A stretch of DNA of 64,000 nucleotides. It comes from Anadara kagoshimensis (lineage: Eukaryota; Mollusca; Bivalvia; Arcoida; Arcidae). Below are positions 23,901-37,364 of the stretch, in pieces. The position numbers and the translations under genes were made by a program. Location of the stretch: contig CM037871.1 in NCBI GenBank assembly GCA_021292105.1, forward strand, positions 36,509,854-36,573,853. The letters are read 5' to 3'. Under the pieces are notes generated by a model that was not told the origin of the DNA, made no database searches, and saw only the letters and a program-made list of their open reading frames with translations. Every line of letters begins with the position of its first letter. Position 1 is the stretch's first letter.

Positions 23901-26900
23901 CTGTATCAAGTTTGATGAATTTACCATTTTCAGTTTTGATGACAAAAAATTCATCCTAAACATCATATTATGACCTTGACCTCTTAATATGACCTTGACG
24001 TCAACTCTACCTACAGCTGATTGATACATCGCCATTCCTGCAGCTACTAATGGCTAAAACTGGTGAAGGTTAAATATAAGTGAAATATGCTTCACATTTG
24101 TACTTTAAATTTCTTTAAAAACCTTCAGTTAGATTGCTGAAGGTTGGTGAATTTCTCCAGGCACCTGGTCTCTTCCACAACTGAAATTAAAGAATTTTGA
24201 CGAGGGTGTAAAACACCATTAATCCTAAACTCCTTTTTAATAATAAAAAATTCATTGAATAAAACAAAACAGACATAATAGTTTTGTTTTCTCTTTCAGA
24301 TTTTAAAACAACATGCCATGTAGAGAAGAACACTTATCACTTGTATTTTAAACTTAAAAAACAAAAACATCTCGTTTACCTTTCCCGCTGATGCAAAAAG
24401 TAATCCATCAGGTGAAAACTTCAGGTGATATACAGAGGTTGCTGGTCTAGTAAACAAAAAATAAAAATAAAATACAACAACAGATTATTTAACAAAATAA
24501 ATGACTGCAGCAAAGATATGACCATAAATATCAAGACATGTTTTTGTCAAGAATTGGTGTTAATATCATAAATATGAAAAGGAGATGTCAGAAAAATAGC
24601 AAAGATTGGTTGCACATCTCCTCTATCAAAACCTTTAACATGTCACATTTTAACCTTGAGCTTAAAATCATAAACTATAGCATTGCAACCTAACACTGAT
24701 AGTTACACCATGGGTATTCTAAGGTTTCCACACAAATTTAAAGTCAATTTGTAATCAAATTTCCAAAAACTGTGAAAATATTGTTCTTGTTAAAGTTTGT
24801 TTTTTTTTATTACAAATTTACTAAAATTGGTTACTTTTTGAAAGAATTTCTCAGAAATTAGTTGCCAATGGCAATGTGACTACCAGAAAAGAAAACATAG
24901 GTATGCCATAATAAATTTAATTTTGTAAATTTTATTCCATTAATGGTAAAAACTTCTCTTTAATGGTGAAATTGAAAAGTAAATGAACCAAGTGATATAC
25001 AAAAATATGTTACAAATGACCTTTAAAGGGTTCACATCATTAGATGAGACAACTTTTAATGATATTTTATGTTACTACAAATAAAAATTTTCAATACAAT
25101 AACAGAGTTGTCAAAAGTTTAATGTGATCTTCATAATAACCTCGGGCCTGATTTTGTTCTAACCTACCTGCATTTCCATATACAATCCCAGATAGCCTGT
25201 GTTTCTGTATGTGACTCTGATTGGTCAGGTACAGATGGCGGATTAGCTGAGTGTGATCTGTCCTCCTCATCGTGTCCAACAGAAAACTTCACATTCCGCT
25301 GAGCAACTTCATCTACAAACTCATGACCAAGCTGCCATATTTGTATAACATCTCCTCCAGTTAGTAATTTGGCTCCTATAAGATAGATTTAAGATAGAAT
25401 ATGCTTAATCATAATAAATTATGTAGAGTAAAACTTGATTAATCGTCACAATTTGTTCAGTCAAATTTTGGCATTACAAAGGGGTTTGGCGATAAATCAA
25501 GGGGGTCTTAAAAGAAAAACATAGAAGAAACCGGTTTCCAGGGTTCAAAATACTGTGGTGATAAGTGAGGTGGCAAAGTTAATGAGGTTCATTATAACAA
25601 GGTTTTATTGTATATGGACAATGAAAGAGCAATCACATACATGAAGCAAGCACCACATGTGAGCATGTTAGATGGGAGCTCTAGCATGCTGTTACCTTAA
25701 GCAAGTTATTTCATGTTGCTGCTGACTTACCCAGTGTTGGTCAGGATAAGGGGCTGGTAGGGCAGCAAATTCTGTAGCTGCTGTCTCAGTGAGTTAGCAC
25801 CTAAAACCTTACATAGAGTGTGTGCTGGTTCAAAGGAGACACCAGTCATAGTAACATTGGGGGTAGCCTAGTGTGATCTGGCTGACACCAAGACCACAGT
25901 GAAAAGATTAACATGCACCAATACCAGTGTATGCATTACTTAGTAGAGATGTCTAATAAAGCGAGTATAGTGGGCAAAAACATACCAAATGGCAAACAAG
26001 ACTGAATATAAATACAGCAGAAACCATGAAAATCAAACTATTTTATTAGGAACTAGCATTAATGTGTTTTGTAGTAATTGAACCGTGTAAACCAAAATCA
26101 TGTCTTCAGTTCCAAAGGTGTTCAGTTAATAATAGGATCTACTGTACACATCAAAAACATAAGAATAACAAATAGCAATGTTTCTTGTTTCATATTTATA
26201 GTTGCAACATGTTGTAATTAATGTTCAATATCTAAAAATGACTTAATAACAACATTAAAACTGCCAGCTGTAGGTTTAATGATGTAAATGGTGTAAAAAA
26301 TATGTTGTTGTATGCACATCTATAGAAAAATCATTTACCTTCCAAATTCCAGCTTAAACAGTTGATAAAACATTCTGCTTCAAATGTAGCTGTCTGGTAC
26401 CAGTGGTAATCTAGTTTCTGTATAAAATATATACAAATGATAAAATATTATAAGTACAGCCTTAAAAAAGAAGTATGATGATTTACATGAGACTCAATGT
26501 GCAATCTTGAACATATAACTAGCACTTGTAATACATGTACTACATTACAACTTTGGCTCAGCCTAAAGTTATATGATAAATTAACATGCGTACATGCAAA
26601 TAAAAGTAAACTGCAAAGGAAACAGATTATTGTAACTTAGCCAAATTTCCATAAATAAAAATGAAACTGAATGGAGTTGTCTGATATGTGCCAAATGACC
26701 AAAATTCTTCAAGCTGGTACCAAATAAGTAACCATTATCAAATAAAGAATGAATGCATATTTTGAACCAATATTGGTCTAGCCTTGTTTGGAATTTCAAT
26801 AGCCTATATGTCTAAAACAGTGCTTTGAGGCATAAAAGAATGCTTGATGCCAGGAGTGAAAGAGGATATGGGAGTTGAGTTGGGTAATGGTGTTGAACGT

Positions 26901-29900
26901 TCCAGTCAAGAATATTTCACTTATATCGATAGTTCGCCAGATAAAGGTAAAGATGCAGTTATTTTGCCTGTGTGTTGCGCTGATAGCATTATACAGCTGG
27001 GTTCTTTATCATGCCATGCTTACTGTGACACAGGACCTGGTTTATTTTAAGTTCCCATCTGAAAGAATCATGACTTTCATTTTGTAATGCTGAGTGCATG
27101 GCGAAAGAACAGTAACTACCCACTTTCAAGTCTTGGGTCAGATACGGTTGGTGTTGGAACCCACAACCTCCCACTTATGGCAGTGAGCATTCTACCAACT
27201 AAGCTACCACAGTGGTCTAAAGGAGAATATGGGGATAAAATGCTTAAACAGGCACTCGTGGTTTTTATTGATAGTTTCTCCAAAGTTAATAGACTGGATA
27301 AAGCAACTTGATGGCCACAAATATGGTTTTTATTACATAAATATCATCTACCATCACAGAACTAGCCACCATGACATAAATGAAAGAATCCCAACTGGGA
27401 TGTATAACATTCAGTACTTCATTCCACTCTACGCCCATAACTACCAGTATTAGAAAATATAGCTTGGCACCTATGTTAGAGTGCATTTTGAGGTCAGTAA
27501 ACACTTTTTTATAGGCATCATTTTAATAATTGACACAATGCTCCGACAAAGACCTGATATGCTTGAATTAATTGCCGTGACGCTGCTCTGATACCGTGAT
27601 GGTGGTCAGTGTTGGAATATAAAAAGCATGGCCGGCGATATGTCAGTTATGGTACCCTGTGACTTCCGTGGGCCAAACTTATTATTCTGCTAATGAAAGA
27701 ATATGTAAGCTTGTTATACACATAAGGAACACACCATGTACTTTTAATACCAAATATGCTTTTAACTTGACAATTATAAACTATACCACCCGTTATATTC
27801 TATATTTTCTATATTATAACAAATTTCTATGATAGACATGTACATATGTATAAACCTCTGTTTAAATAGATCATGCTATCTACTGTCTTAATCTAAAGAA
27901 CATGCAATGACATTTTTTCCATGTTACGCATAACACATATTATTAATATTTCACCAAATACCAAATTCTTTCATTACAATAATAGACAACTATGCTACAA
28001 TCTCAATATTTTGAATTTACAAACTGCAAATTATTGATAAATTTTAAATTGCACAAATTGATTGAATGGGGTTCCACATACACAGCGAGCACTATATGAA
28101 TTGAGCTATCACAGTAGTTTGCACAAAAGATGGACATGAATAATCTGTTCATAGTTTCATAAAAACGTGTAATTTCTGGAAAATAAAATGCCACAGTTGG
28201 TACAAAACAACATCACTTAAATCTATGTGATTAAGAAGGCCAGGATCTTGTCTTATGTCCCAATAATTTACTGTTCAAATAAATCATGATGCACAAGTGA
28301 ATTTCTTTCCACTCGAGATCTGATGGGGGGAAATTATTTCTCTTTGACTGTGGTAGAAATGTGATGATAGATGACCTTGGACACATTTACACAATACATC
28401 AATATGGTACCTAGACTTTGTATATGTAGAACAGATTTATAAACGCTCCAAAATTTATTATTACTCAATGACTCACAAGGACTAGAATACATACATACCA
28501 CAACAAAAAATACCCTTGAGAATTGGGGCTTTTTTTATTTTTCAATTTTGTAAGTTGGCTGAAAGCTTGTCATTAATTTTTCAGTACCATTTCAATTTAC
28601 TACCGTAAGTTAGTTTTTGTTTTAAAGTTTTGCTAAAAGCATGTAATTAATTCTTCTAAAACTTTTTAATTCATTTTTATTGTTTTTTTGTTTTTTCGCT
28701 GTACAAAACAAGAATGAAATTAGTAGTTCATGTAGTTGTTTTACTAAAATAACATCTTAATTTACAAGTAATGTCTCACATACATCAGCCTTACTTTATT
28801 TTATTTAAAAAAAAATATAATTCATATTTATTTTTGAAACAGAAAGCTAAGATCTGAGCCAATCAATTAGTATCAACACTATTAAATCTTTAATTATCTC
28901 GACATTACCTTTATTTTAAGACTCAATCGTATAAAACATCAAACGAGTACAGCGACATTTTATATCACAGAATTACAAAACAACTATAAAATTTCAGCTG
29001 ATCACAACATTAATGAGGATTTATTAAAACAGTTTGGGTATTAAGTAATCTTGGAATGGTTAGTTATTAAAAGTTTTCTATTACAGGTATTGGTAATTTT
29101 GCTATTTTAAGGCAAATAAGAGCTGAAATGTGTTCATAACAAAAGGTTTTGGGATGGGTTTATTTATAAAAATTTAGATACAGTCGAACATGACTTTAAA
29201 GCAGGGCCCCACAAATCGCCAAAATCGGCTATATATAAGGCCAGTAAGAGCTACCTGCTTTCAAGGTTAGTAAAATTTTATCCTTGCATGGCCTTTATAG
29301 ATATGTTTGACTGTACCTCTTTAATACATAACTAAAGGTATCACCAAATATTTTAACGTAATGACTAAACAGCAATTCAAAAAACTGAGTACTACCAGTG
29401 TCATTAATGAATATTGCATCTTGATCTCTCTTCATCCTACAGTTGTTTTATTGACAAACATAAAACAAGATCTTTATTGTAAATCTGGACATTTTTGTGT
29501 TCGTTTTATTTTTGCATAAATTCACGAGAGTGGGAAGGCACAAAAGGATTCCTTCTTAAATAATTTATTTTAATATGATTCACTTCCATTTGCACTGATC
29601 ATCATCTGATGGCAAAAAAATAAATAGTAGATGAATATCTTAAAATGGCGATTCTCATGAAAATTATCAACAGACATTGAACATTTACTGATTTACAGTA
29701 TACAATAAAATATCAAATTATTTGCAGTTTGTAAATTTTTCAGCAAAGCCAGTCTAAAAACTAAATATCTACACACCTCATCTTCCTGTAAATAATAATG
29801 AAAACATCGTAAAACAAATTACAAAATAAAACAAACAAAATTAAAGTTTTTTAAATTATGTATCTCTGGTTACCAGTAGTATAATAAAAATTAAAAAAAA

Positions 29901-32900
29901 ATTAAAAATTAAAATTAAAATTATATACATGTAACAGGAAGGGAAAAAAGCAGAATCCAACCCGGGACCTCACACAATATAGGCAAGTGCTCTACCAACT
30001 GAGCTACCCAGACCACTAGATTCTAATGTTATTTTTGAGTTTCCCCTGTTATATTTTAGTTCCCCATGGTCCCAAGTAGGGTGGGAAATTTCACTCAATT
30101 TCCCTAAGATTGACTTTAAATAGCCTGTATTGGCCAGTCCACCACTTCCGAGGGTCATGCTTGGCACAAAACTGTAACCAGAATGAAAAAAATGCAGGGT
30201 TTGACTTGAGAATGAACCTGGAACCTCCCACTCTATAGCGGAGTGCTCTATCAACTGGTGAGCTATCCAGACCGCTATATATATATCCCTGGTTACCAGT
30301 GGCATGATTTTTCAAAATAAAACAATACATGTACATGTATTTGTTCTAAAATTATATATCCCAGGTTAGAAGCAGTAATATGATTTTTAAAATAAAACGA
30401 AATACTGTAAACTGTGAAATTTTAGCAGTAGTTTTATTTTAGCACTTTAAGCGGTCAGGGCTGAGTAACTCGAAGCTCTCTTAGTAGTTATGTAACTGCC
30501 AAGATAACTTCGAGTTACCCAGCCTAGATCTTTCCCCTTAAATAAAACTGCACTAAAATTAGCTACAAGGGATTCTGTATACAAACAAATAGTTGGTGCT
30601 CTAAGATGCGCCAATCACTTATATTGAGAAAAATCGCTATGAGTGAGTGAGTAATGGTGTTTAACGTCCCAGTCAAGAATATTTCACTTATATCGAGATG
30701 TCGCCAGCTATAGGCGAAGGTGCAGAAATTTTGCCTGTGCGTTGCGCTGATGGCATTTTACAGCAGGGTTCTTTATCGTGCCAAGCCTACCAAGACACAA
30801 GACCTGGTTTATTTTAAGTTCCCATCCGAAAGAACCGTGACTTTCATTTCGTAATGATGAGTGCTTGGCGAAAGAACAGTCACTACCCACTTTTAAGTCT
30901 TGGGTCAGACGCAGCCAGGGTTCGAACCCAAGACCTCCCACTTACGGAGCGAGAACTCTACCAACTGAGCTACCGCATGATTTTTCTAAGCTAATATGAA
31001 GCAGTCTATAGTAAAAAAAAATATATTTTTAGCCCTGGTTATAGATAGTATAATTTTTGTCTATATAAAAATACAGCAGTAAAAAGCTAATTGGCCTGTT
31101 AGAGGGTACCGGTATATATGGTTACTATGGTAATCATTATTAATGATCTCATGGTTAGTGTCTAGACACACTACTGATTGTCTGTCTAATACTCCAAGAT
31201 GAAATCCAAAAGGGAATTTATTAAATCTTAGGACTGTCACCGTCATGATAGTCATTAATTTGTATATTAAGTGTATCTTCTTCAAGTAAGGGTTTTCTGT
31301 TTCCAACTATGTCTCTAGAGAAATAATCAAATGTTTTGTGACATTTCTAGTAGAGCTGAAACAGTTCAATGCAGCTTCAGATCTGTTCCATTCATTTATT
31401 ATGGTTTTATGTTTCTATGTTTGATTTTCCTGAAAATTTATTTCAGTTCCATCCTGTTTGTTGTATTACATGTTATCATACTACAAACAAATGATGGAAA
31501 ACATTCATCAAAAACAAACATACCAATCCATGTCCAAAAAATCACAATTCAAAAGCCAAGTAAAAACTTCAAAAATTGGCAAATTAAGTTAAACATGTGA
31601 ACTTCAACTGGGGAGGTGGTTATGGGTGCTCCGGAGTGGTAAGCACCTATTAGAAGTTAGCTATTTGGATGCATGATTTCAGCCCTCATTTCCCAGATTA
31701 TTTCATCTTGGTAAAAGCTTCTATTAACAGTGAAATGTGATTATGTATAATCTGCTTAGTAAATCCTTTGATCAAATATACCTTAACACAAAGGTCGCCA
31801 GACAGTACCTTAATTGATATACTTTGGTACTTAATTGCCTAAATGACTACCGTAATTTTTACATGCCTTGTATGTACCGGTATACACATTCAATGTACAC
31901 TGGTAAAGTACATGTACATCAATCTACCTGGTTGAAAGATGTCAATAATATATAATTATTAGATTGCTTGTATTTTTTGGGGGAATCTTAATTTCATGAT
32001 GTCAGTATTATAAGAGTACTTTGCCAGTAGATGAGCTCTCATTGTGTGGTTTATTTGTATATCCTACAGCTCTGATACAGCACAACCTATGGTACACCAT
32101 TTTGTTTTATTACAGTAAAGATAATACCATTTTTATTATCATTTTGCAATTCTATTAGTAAATACATGTTTTTTAAAAATTCAGAAATAATTCTTAATTC
32201 TTTATTCTTTATATGTTAATTTTATATACCAGTAAAAAACAACAAAATAACATTAATTTTAAGTATGAGTCAGTGAGTTTTAAATTTACAGTTTAAAATT
32301 CCATCAAACAAGAAAAAGAGACCTGTCAGTATAACTTGTCTAAACATTAAGGCAGTATGTATTTCATGCATCAGGAATGTGTCTGATGCTTGTGTATAAT
32401 CCATTTTTCATCTGGATTTTATCGAAAACTACTTTTCTCTGACAAACCAAAATAAATACTGCCACATTAGGAAATAATGCACAAATAAATTTCCAATAAT
32501 GACACAATAAACCAAATTACTCATATTATCATTTCTACTTATGAATGAAAACTTAAACATGAAGAAAGAAGGAAAAATCATTAGTATTATATAACCAGCA
32601 ATGGTTACCACAACTCGTATATCTCGGTAAAATCTATAATTATCAAGAAAATCAATGCCATTTTAGTCAAGATAAGACAACTTAATTCCTGTTACCGGTT
32701 GAGTGAAGTACCACAATTATATAACTTAAATAAACCAATTTGATTTCCTTGTTCCAGAACTTTTACAGAACATTGAAAACGACATGGGAATTTCTTTGTC
32801 CCAGAGGAAAGAGTTCGATTTGTACCCTTAACTAAATTTTAAATTTTGACTAAAAAAGCCTAAAAATGACGGAATCAAGCAATTTTGAGCATTTCTGTGA

Positions 32901-35900
32901 AAAATAATTTTTCATAAATTTTACATAGAATTTAATAGGTGGGGGTACAAAAGTAAATTTAAGAGAACATGAAAACAACAAGGGGATTTATTTGTTCCAG
33001 AACTTTAACAGAACATGAAAACAACAAGGGGAATTCTTTGTTCCAAATCTTTTACAGAACATGAAAACAACATTGGGATTTATTTGTTCCAGAACTTTTA
33101 CAGAACATGAAAATAACAAGGGGATTTCTTTGTTCCAAAACTTTTACAGAACATGAAAACAACAAGGGGATTTCTTTGTTCCAAAACTTTACAGAACATG
33201 AAAACAACAAGGGGATTTCTTTGTTCCAAAACTTTCGCACAACATGAAAACAACATTGGGATTTCTTTGTCCTAGAACTTTCGCACAACATGAAAACAAC
33301 ATTGGGATTTCTTTGTCCTAGAACTTTTACAGAACATGAAAACAACATGGGGATTTCTTTGTTACAAAACTTTTATAGAAAATGAAAACAACAAGGGGAT
33401 TTATTTGTTCCAGAACTTTTACAGAACATGAAAACAACATTGGGATTTATTTGTTCAAGAACTTTTACAGAACATGAAAACAACTAGGGGATTTATTTGT
33501 TACAAAACTTTTACAGAACATGAAAACAACAAGGGGATTTGTTTGTTCCAAGGACTTTTATAGAACATGAAAACAACATTGGGATTTCTTTGGCCTAGAA
33601 CTTTCACAGAACATGAAAACAACAAGGGGATTTCTTTGTTATAAAACTTTTATAGAAAATGAAAACAACAAGGGGATTTATTTGTTACAAAACTTTTACA
33701 GAACATGAAAATAACAATGGGATTTCTTTGTTACAAAACTTTTATAGAAAATGAAAACAACAAGGGGATTTATTTGTTACAAAACTTTTACAGAACACGA
33801 AAACAACATTGGGATTTCTTTGTCCTAGAACTTTTACAGAGCATGAAAACAACATTGGGATTTATTTGTTCCAGAACTTTTACAGAACATGAAAACAACA
33901 AGGGGATTTCTTGTTCCAAAACTTTTACAGAACATGAAAACAACAAGGGGATTTATTTGTTCAAGGACTTTTACAGAACATGAAAACAACATTGGGATTT
34001 CTTTATTCCAGAACATGGAAACAACATGGGGATTTCAGAACAACATCAAACAGTAAGGAACAGAAATTCAGGGCTTTGGAACTGAAAATAGAATGTTTAT
34101 AATATAATAACGTATTACAGGAGTTTGGAAACTACAACATGCCTTCTGGAATATCCTGAGGAAAAAACATATTTTTTGCCCCAACAGTGCTTTTTCTGAT
34201 TCCTATCTAAAAGTGATTGAATCATGAAGGTTTGTGAGACTGTTTGAATTATTATGCTGTTTAAAGTAAAAGCTAGCTTCAAAACTTACTAGCATATTAT
34301 GATGAGGATACAAACTGAAATGTTTAATGAAAGGTTTATATCCACTGCTATACAATCTTCCATTGCCATTAAATTCTTCTATGAAGGAATTCAATTAAGG
34401 TGTAAATGTTTTAATGTTATGTGTTTTAAAACTTCACAGAGATATTACTACTGATTACAGGTAGGTATAAATGCACAGTATTGTCATACCTGGCTGGATG
34501 AAAACAAGTGTTTATTCAACTTCATGTAATGAGATCATTACTACTATTAAGAGAAAAGCAATGGATCCAAATTTGGGTTGAGTTGAATTGAGTTGAGTAA
34601 TGGGGTTTTACATCCCAGTCAAGAATATTTTCCACATATTGAGACATCGTCAGCTATAGGCAAAGAGGTAGAAATTTTGGCATTATACAGCAGGGTTCTT
34701 TATTGTGCCATGACTACCATGACACTGAATTGAATAATGAATTAAGGAAGGAAAGTCGCAAGAAAGGAAACAAAAACAGACAAAAGACATAATAAACTTA
34801 GGAAGGATATTAAAAAAAAGAATTGGTATAAGAAGAAAAGAAATAAGCTCTGCTTTCCCTGAAAGGTTGGCATATAAAAAGGGCAAATACACAGTAAAGG
34901 AGACAAAACAATCGGCATTGTACTTACATGTGTGCTCTCATGATGAAGTAAAGGCGTTGGCTCAAATATGTAAACTTTACTTTGATATGATGCTGCAATC
35001 TGAAATATATAATACAGTTAAACCTCTTTATAATACTCCTCAACAATATTGCTAGCTTACTTATAGAAATGCTATTTTATGTACATACCTGCTAACACTT
35101 CCGATATGAGCACAAGTCTCCCGATATCAGGATAAAAATTTTGAAATCTCCCGCTATCACTGCTTCTCCCACGCAGGAGGGAGGTTAAAATCTCCCCAAT
35201 TTGACACCCCCCTTTTTTTCAAAGTCTTTTCTTACGAATTAATTACTCCAATTTCTACGATCCCCGAGGCATTGATTGTTTGTGTATAGACACCAATTGA
35301 TCTAATCACCTGTGATTGATCATTAATGGTTAAATAAACAGCATGGGTACTGGATTAACACCTGTGTATATCGGGTATACATAGGTAAAACAGTACAGGA
35401 AGTAACATAAATTGTACATTGCACTTCGATTTTTTAAATAGAACTTGAATAATATAACAGACCTGCTTAGAATGTTCCCTTTTCACGAAATAATCCATTA
35501 ACCGATTGCATGATGTTAAATAGTGAAAATCATTGCTAGAAAGTGCCCAGGGGGGCCACAAACTGTCATACTGTTTGAACCCCTCTATACTTAAAAATGT
35601 TAAATACCCAATGTTCAACTAACCTTTCCTGTATCTGTTGAACAATCTAGACAATTGACCTTGACATTGCCATGAGTTACACCTGGAATTATCTGTACTC
35701 GTTGAAAATCACTCGCTAAAATCACAATGTCGCATCCTGCTGCATAAGCCTGCAAATAGACAATAAATACTAGTATGTCAATTGTGTGTATAAATTCTGA
35801 AAATATCTGTCTGTGTAGAGTGCTTGCTTCATATCTGAAAGGTTGGGGCTTGAACCCTGGTCAGGTCTATCAAGACTTTAAAAAAAGTAGTGACCATTCT

Positions 35901-37320
35901 TTCATCAAGCATTGAGCATTAAAAACTGACAGTCATAGGGTCCATTGCAGAAGACCTTAAAAACTACCCATGTGTCATGATAGGATGGCATGCAAAAAAC
36001 CTCACTCAACCCTGAACACATTGCAAAGGTAAAAATTTCTGTGACTTCACATATGCTTGGTGACAGCCAAAATAAGTGAAATGTTTGCCACTGAGATGTA
36101 AAACACCATTCAAACAATCAGCTTATGTTTACTTCAATTTACCAGTACCAAGTAACAAAAACAAAAAAGATCACTTGCAACCTTGATGTTCAACTTGAAA
36201 AGCTGGTCAAGGTTGCCATTTTTGTATTACTACATGTGATAATATATATATCATTTGAAAACTTATAACACCACAATATATATGTATTGCAATACAGTTA
36301 AAGACAGCAATTTCAAGTTTATCTGATAATTATCTCTTTTTAATGAATTTCTTCCTCTTTATAATTTGTTCCTCTTTTTCTAACCTGGCATTCTGTGATT
36401 GTTCTCTAAAATAGGACATGCACGGTGTAAAATGGAAATTTAACCAAAATCATGCAAGTTTAAAAAAGGATTTTATTTCGAGGGTATGCTGTGTATAAGG
36501 CAGTGAATCATTAATACATGTACTAGTGTTAATTTCAGTGACATAGAGTTCACATCACCAACTTATAACAAACTAGAAATACTGTGAGTAAAACTCACAA
36601 AGCATTTTTACTAATTATAGAAACCGCGGCAATCTTGGAAGGTCCCGAATGTACATGACACTTCTCATGGTGATACATCCATGTGCCAAATATGGTATAC
36701 CTATATCAATGTTATGGCCCGACAGATAGATGGATGGACAGACAGACACAGTGATACCTATATACCCCCTTAACTTTATTCACACGGTTGTGGGGGTGGT
36801 GATATAACAAGATGCAGAGAAATGTAGTATGAAACAAATGACATATTACATATAATATCTCACACTTATTTGTTTGTGTATCTTCTGATATGGGCAAACA
36901 ACACTGACTTATCCGCTTGACCTCTTATTAGGAATAAAATATAGGAGGATCCACCTAATAAATGGGTAGTGTTAAGATCCAAGTTAATAAACACGAGTTC
37001 ACAGGTATACTCTATGAGGTGAGTATATCTCCTGATATATACCATATAAACACCTGTGCTCCCTAAACATAGGTGTACTTGGTCCGTGATAAATATTTAA
37101 ATGAAAGGTCAAGCGGACAGGTCAATGTTGTTTACCTATAACTAGTTATTTTACAGATAACACAGGTTAATGACATACTTACCTGACCGATAAAATATAG
37201 GATACAACTCTATTTATTATTTACATTTGACTTACAAATAAATTTACAAACACATTACATATATAGAAACAAAATTGGAATTTTAATACAAACTTGTCTA
37301 CTTTTGATGATGTTGATCTA

Positions 37321-37364
<44 letters not shown>

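Noticed and set aside
33052..34016. Cys/Phe-rich ORFs on both strands
   Set aside because: Products of the 46-bp minisatellite.
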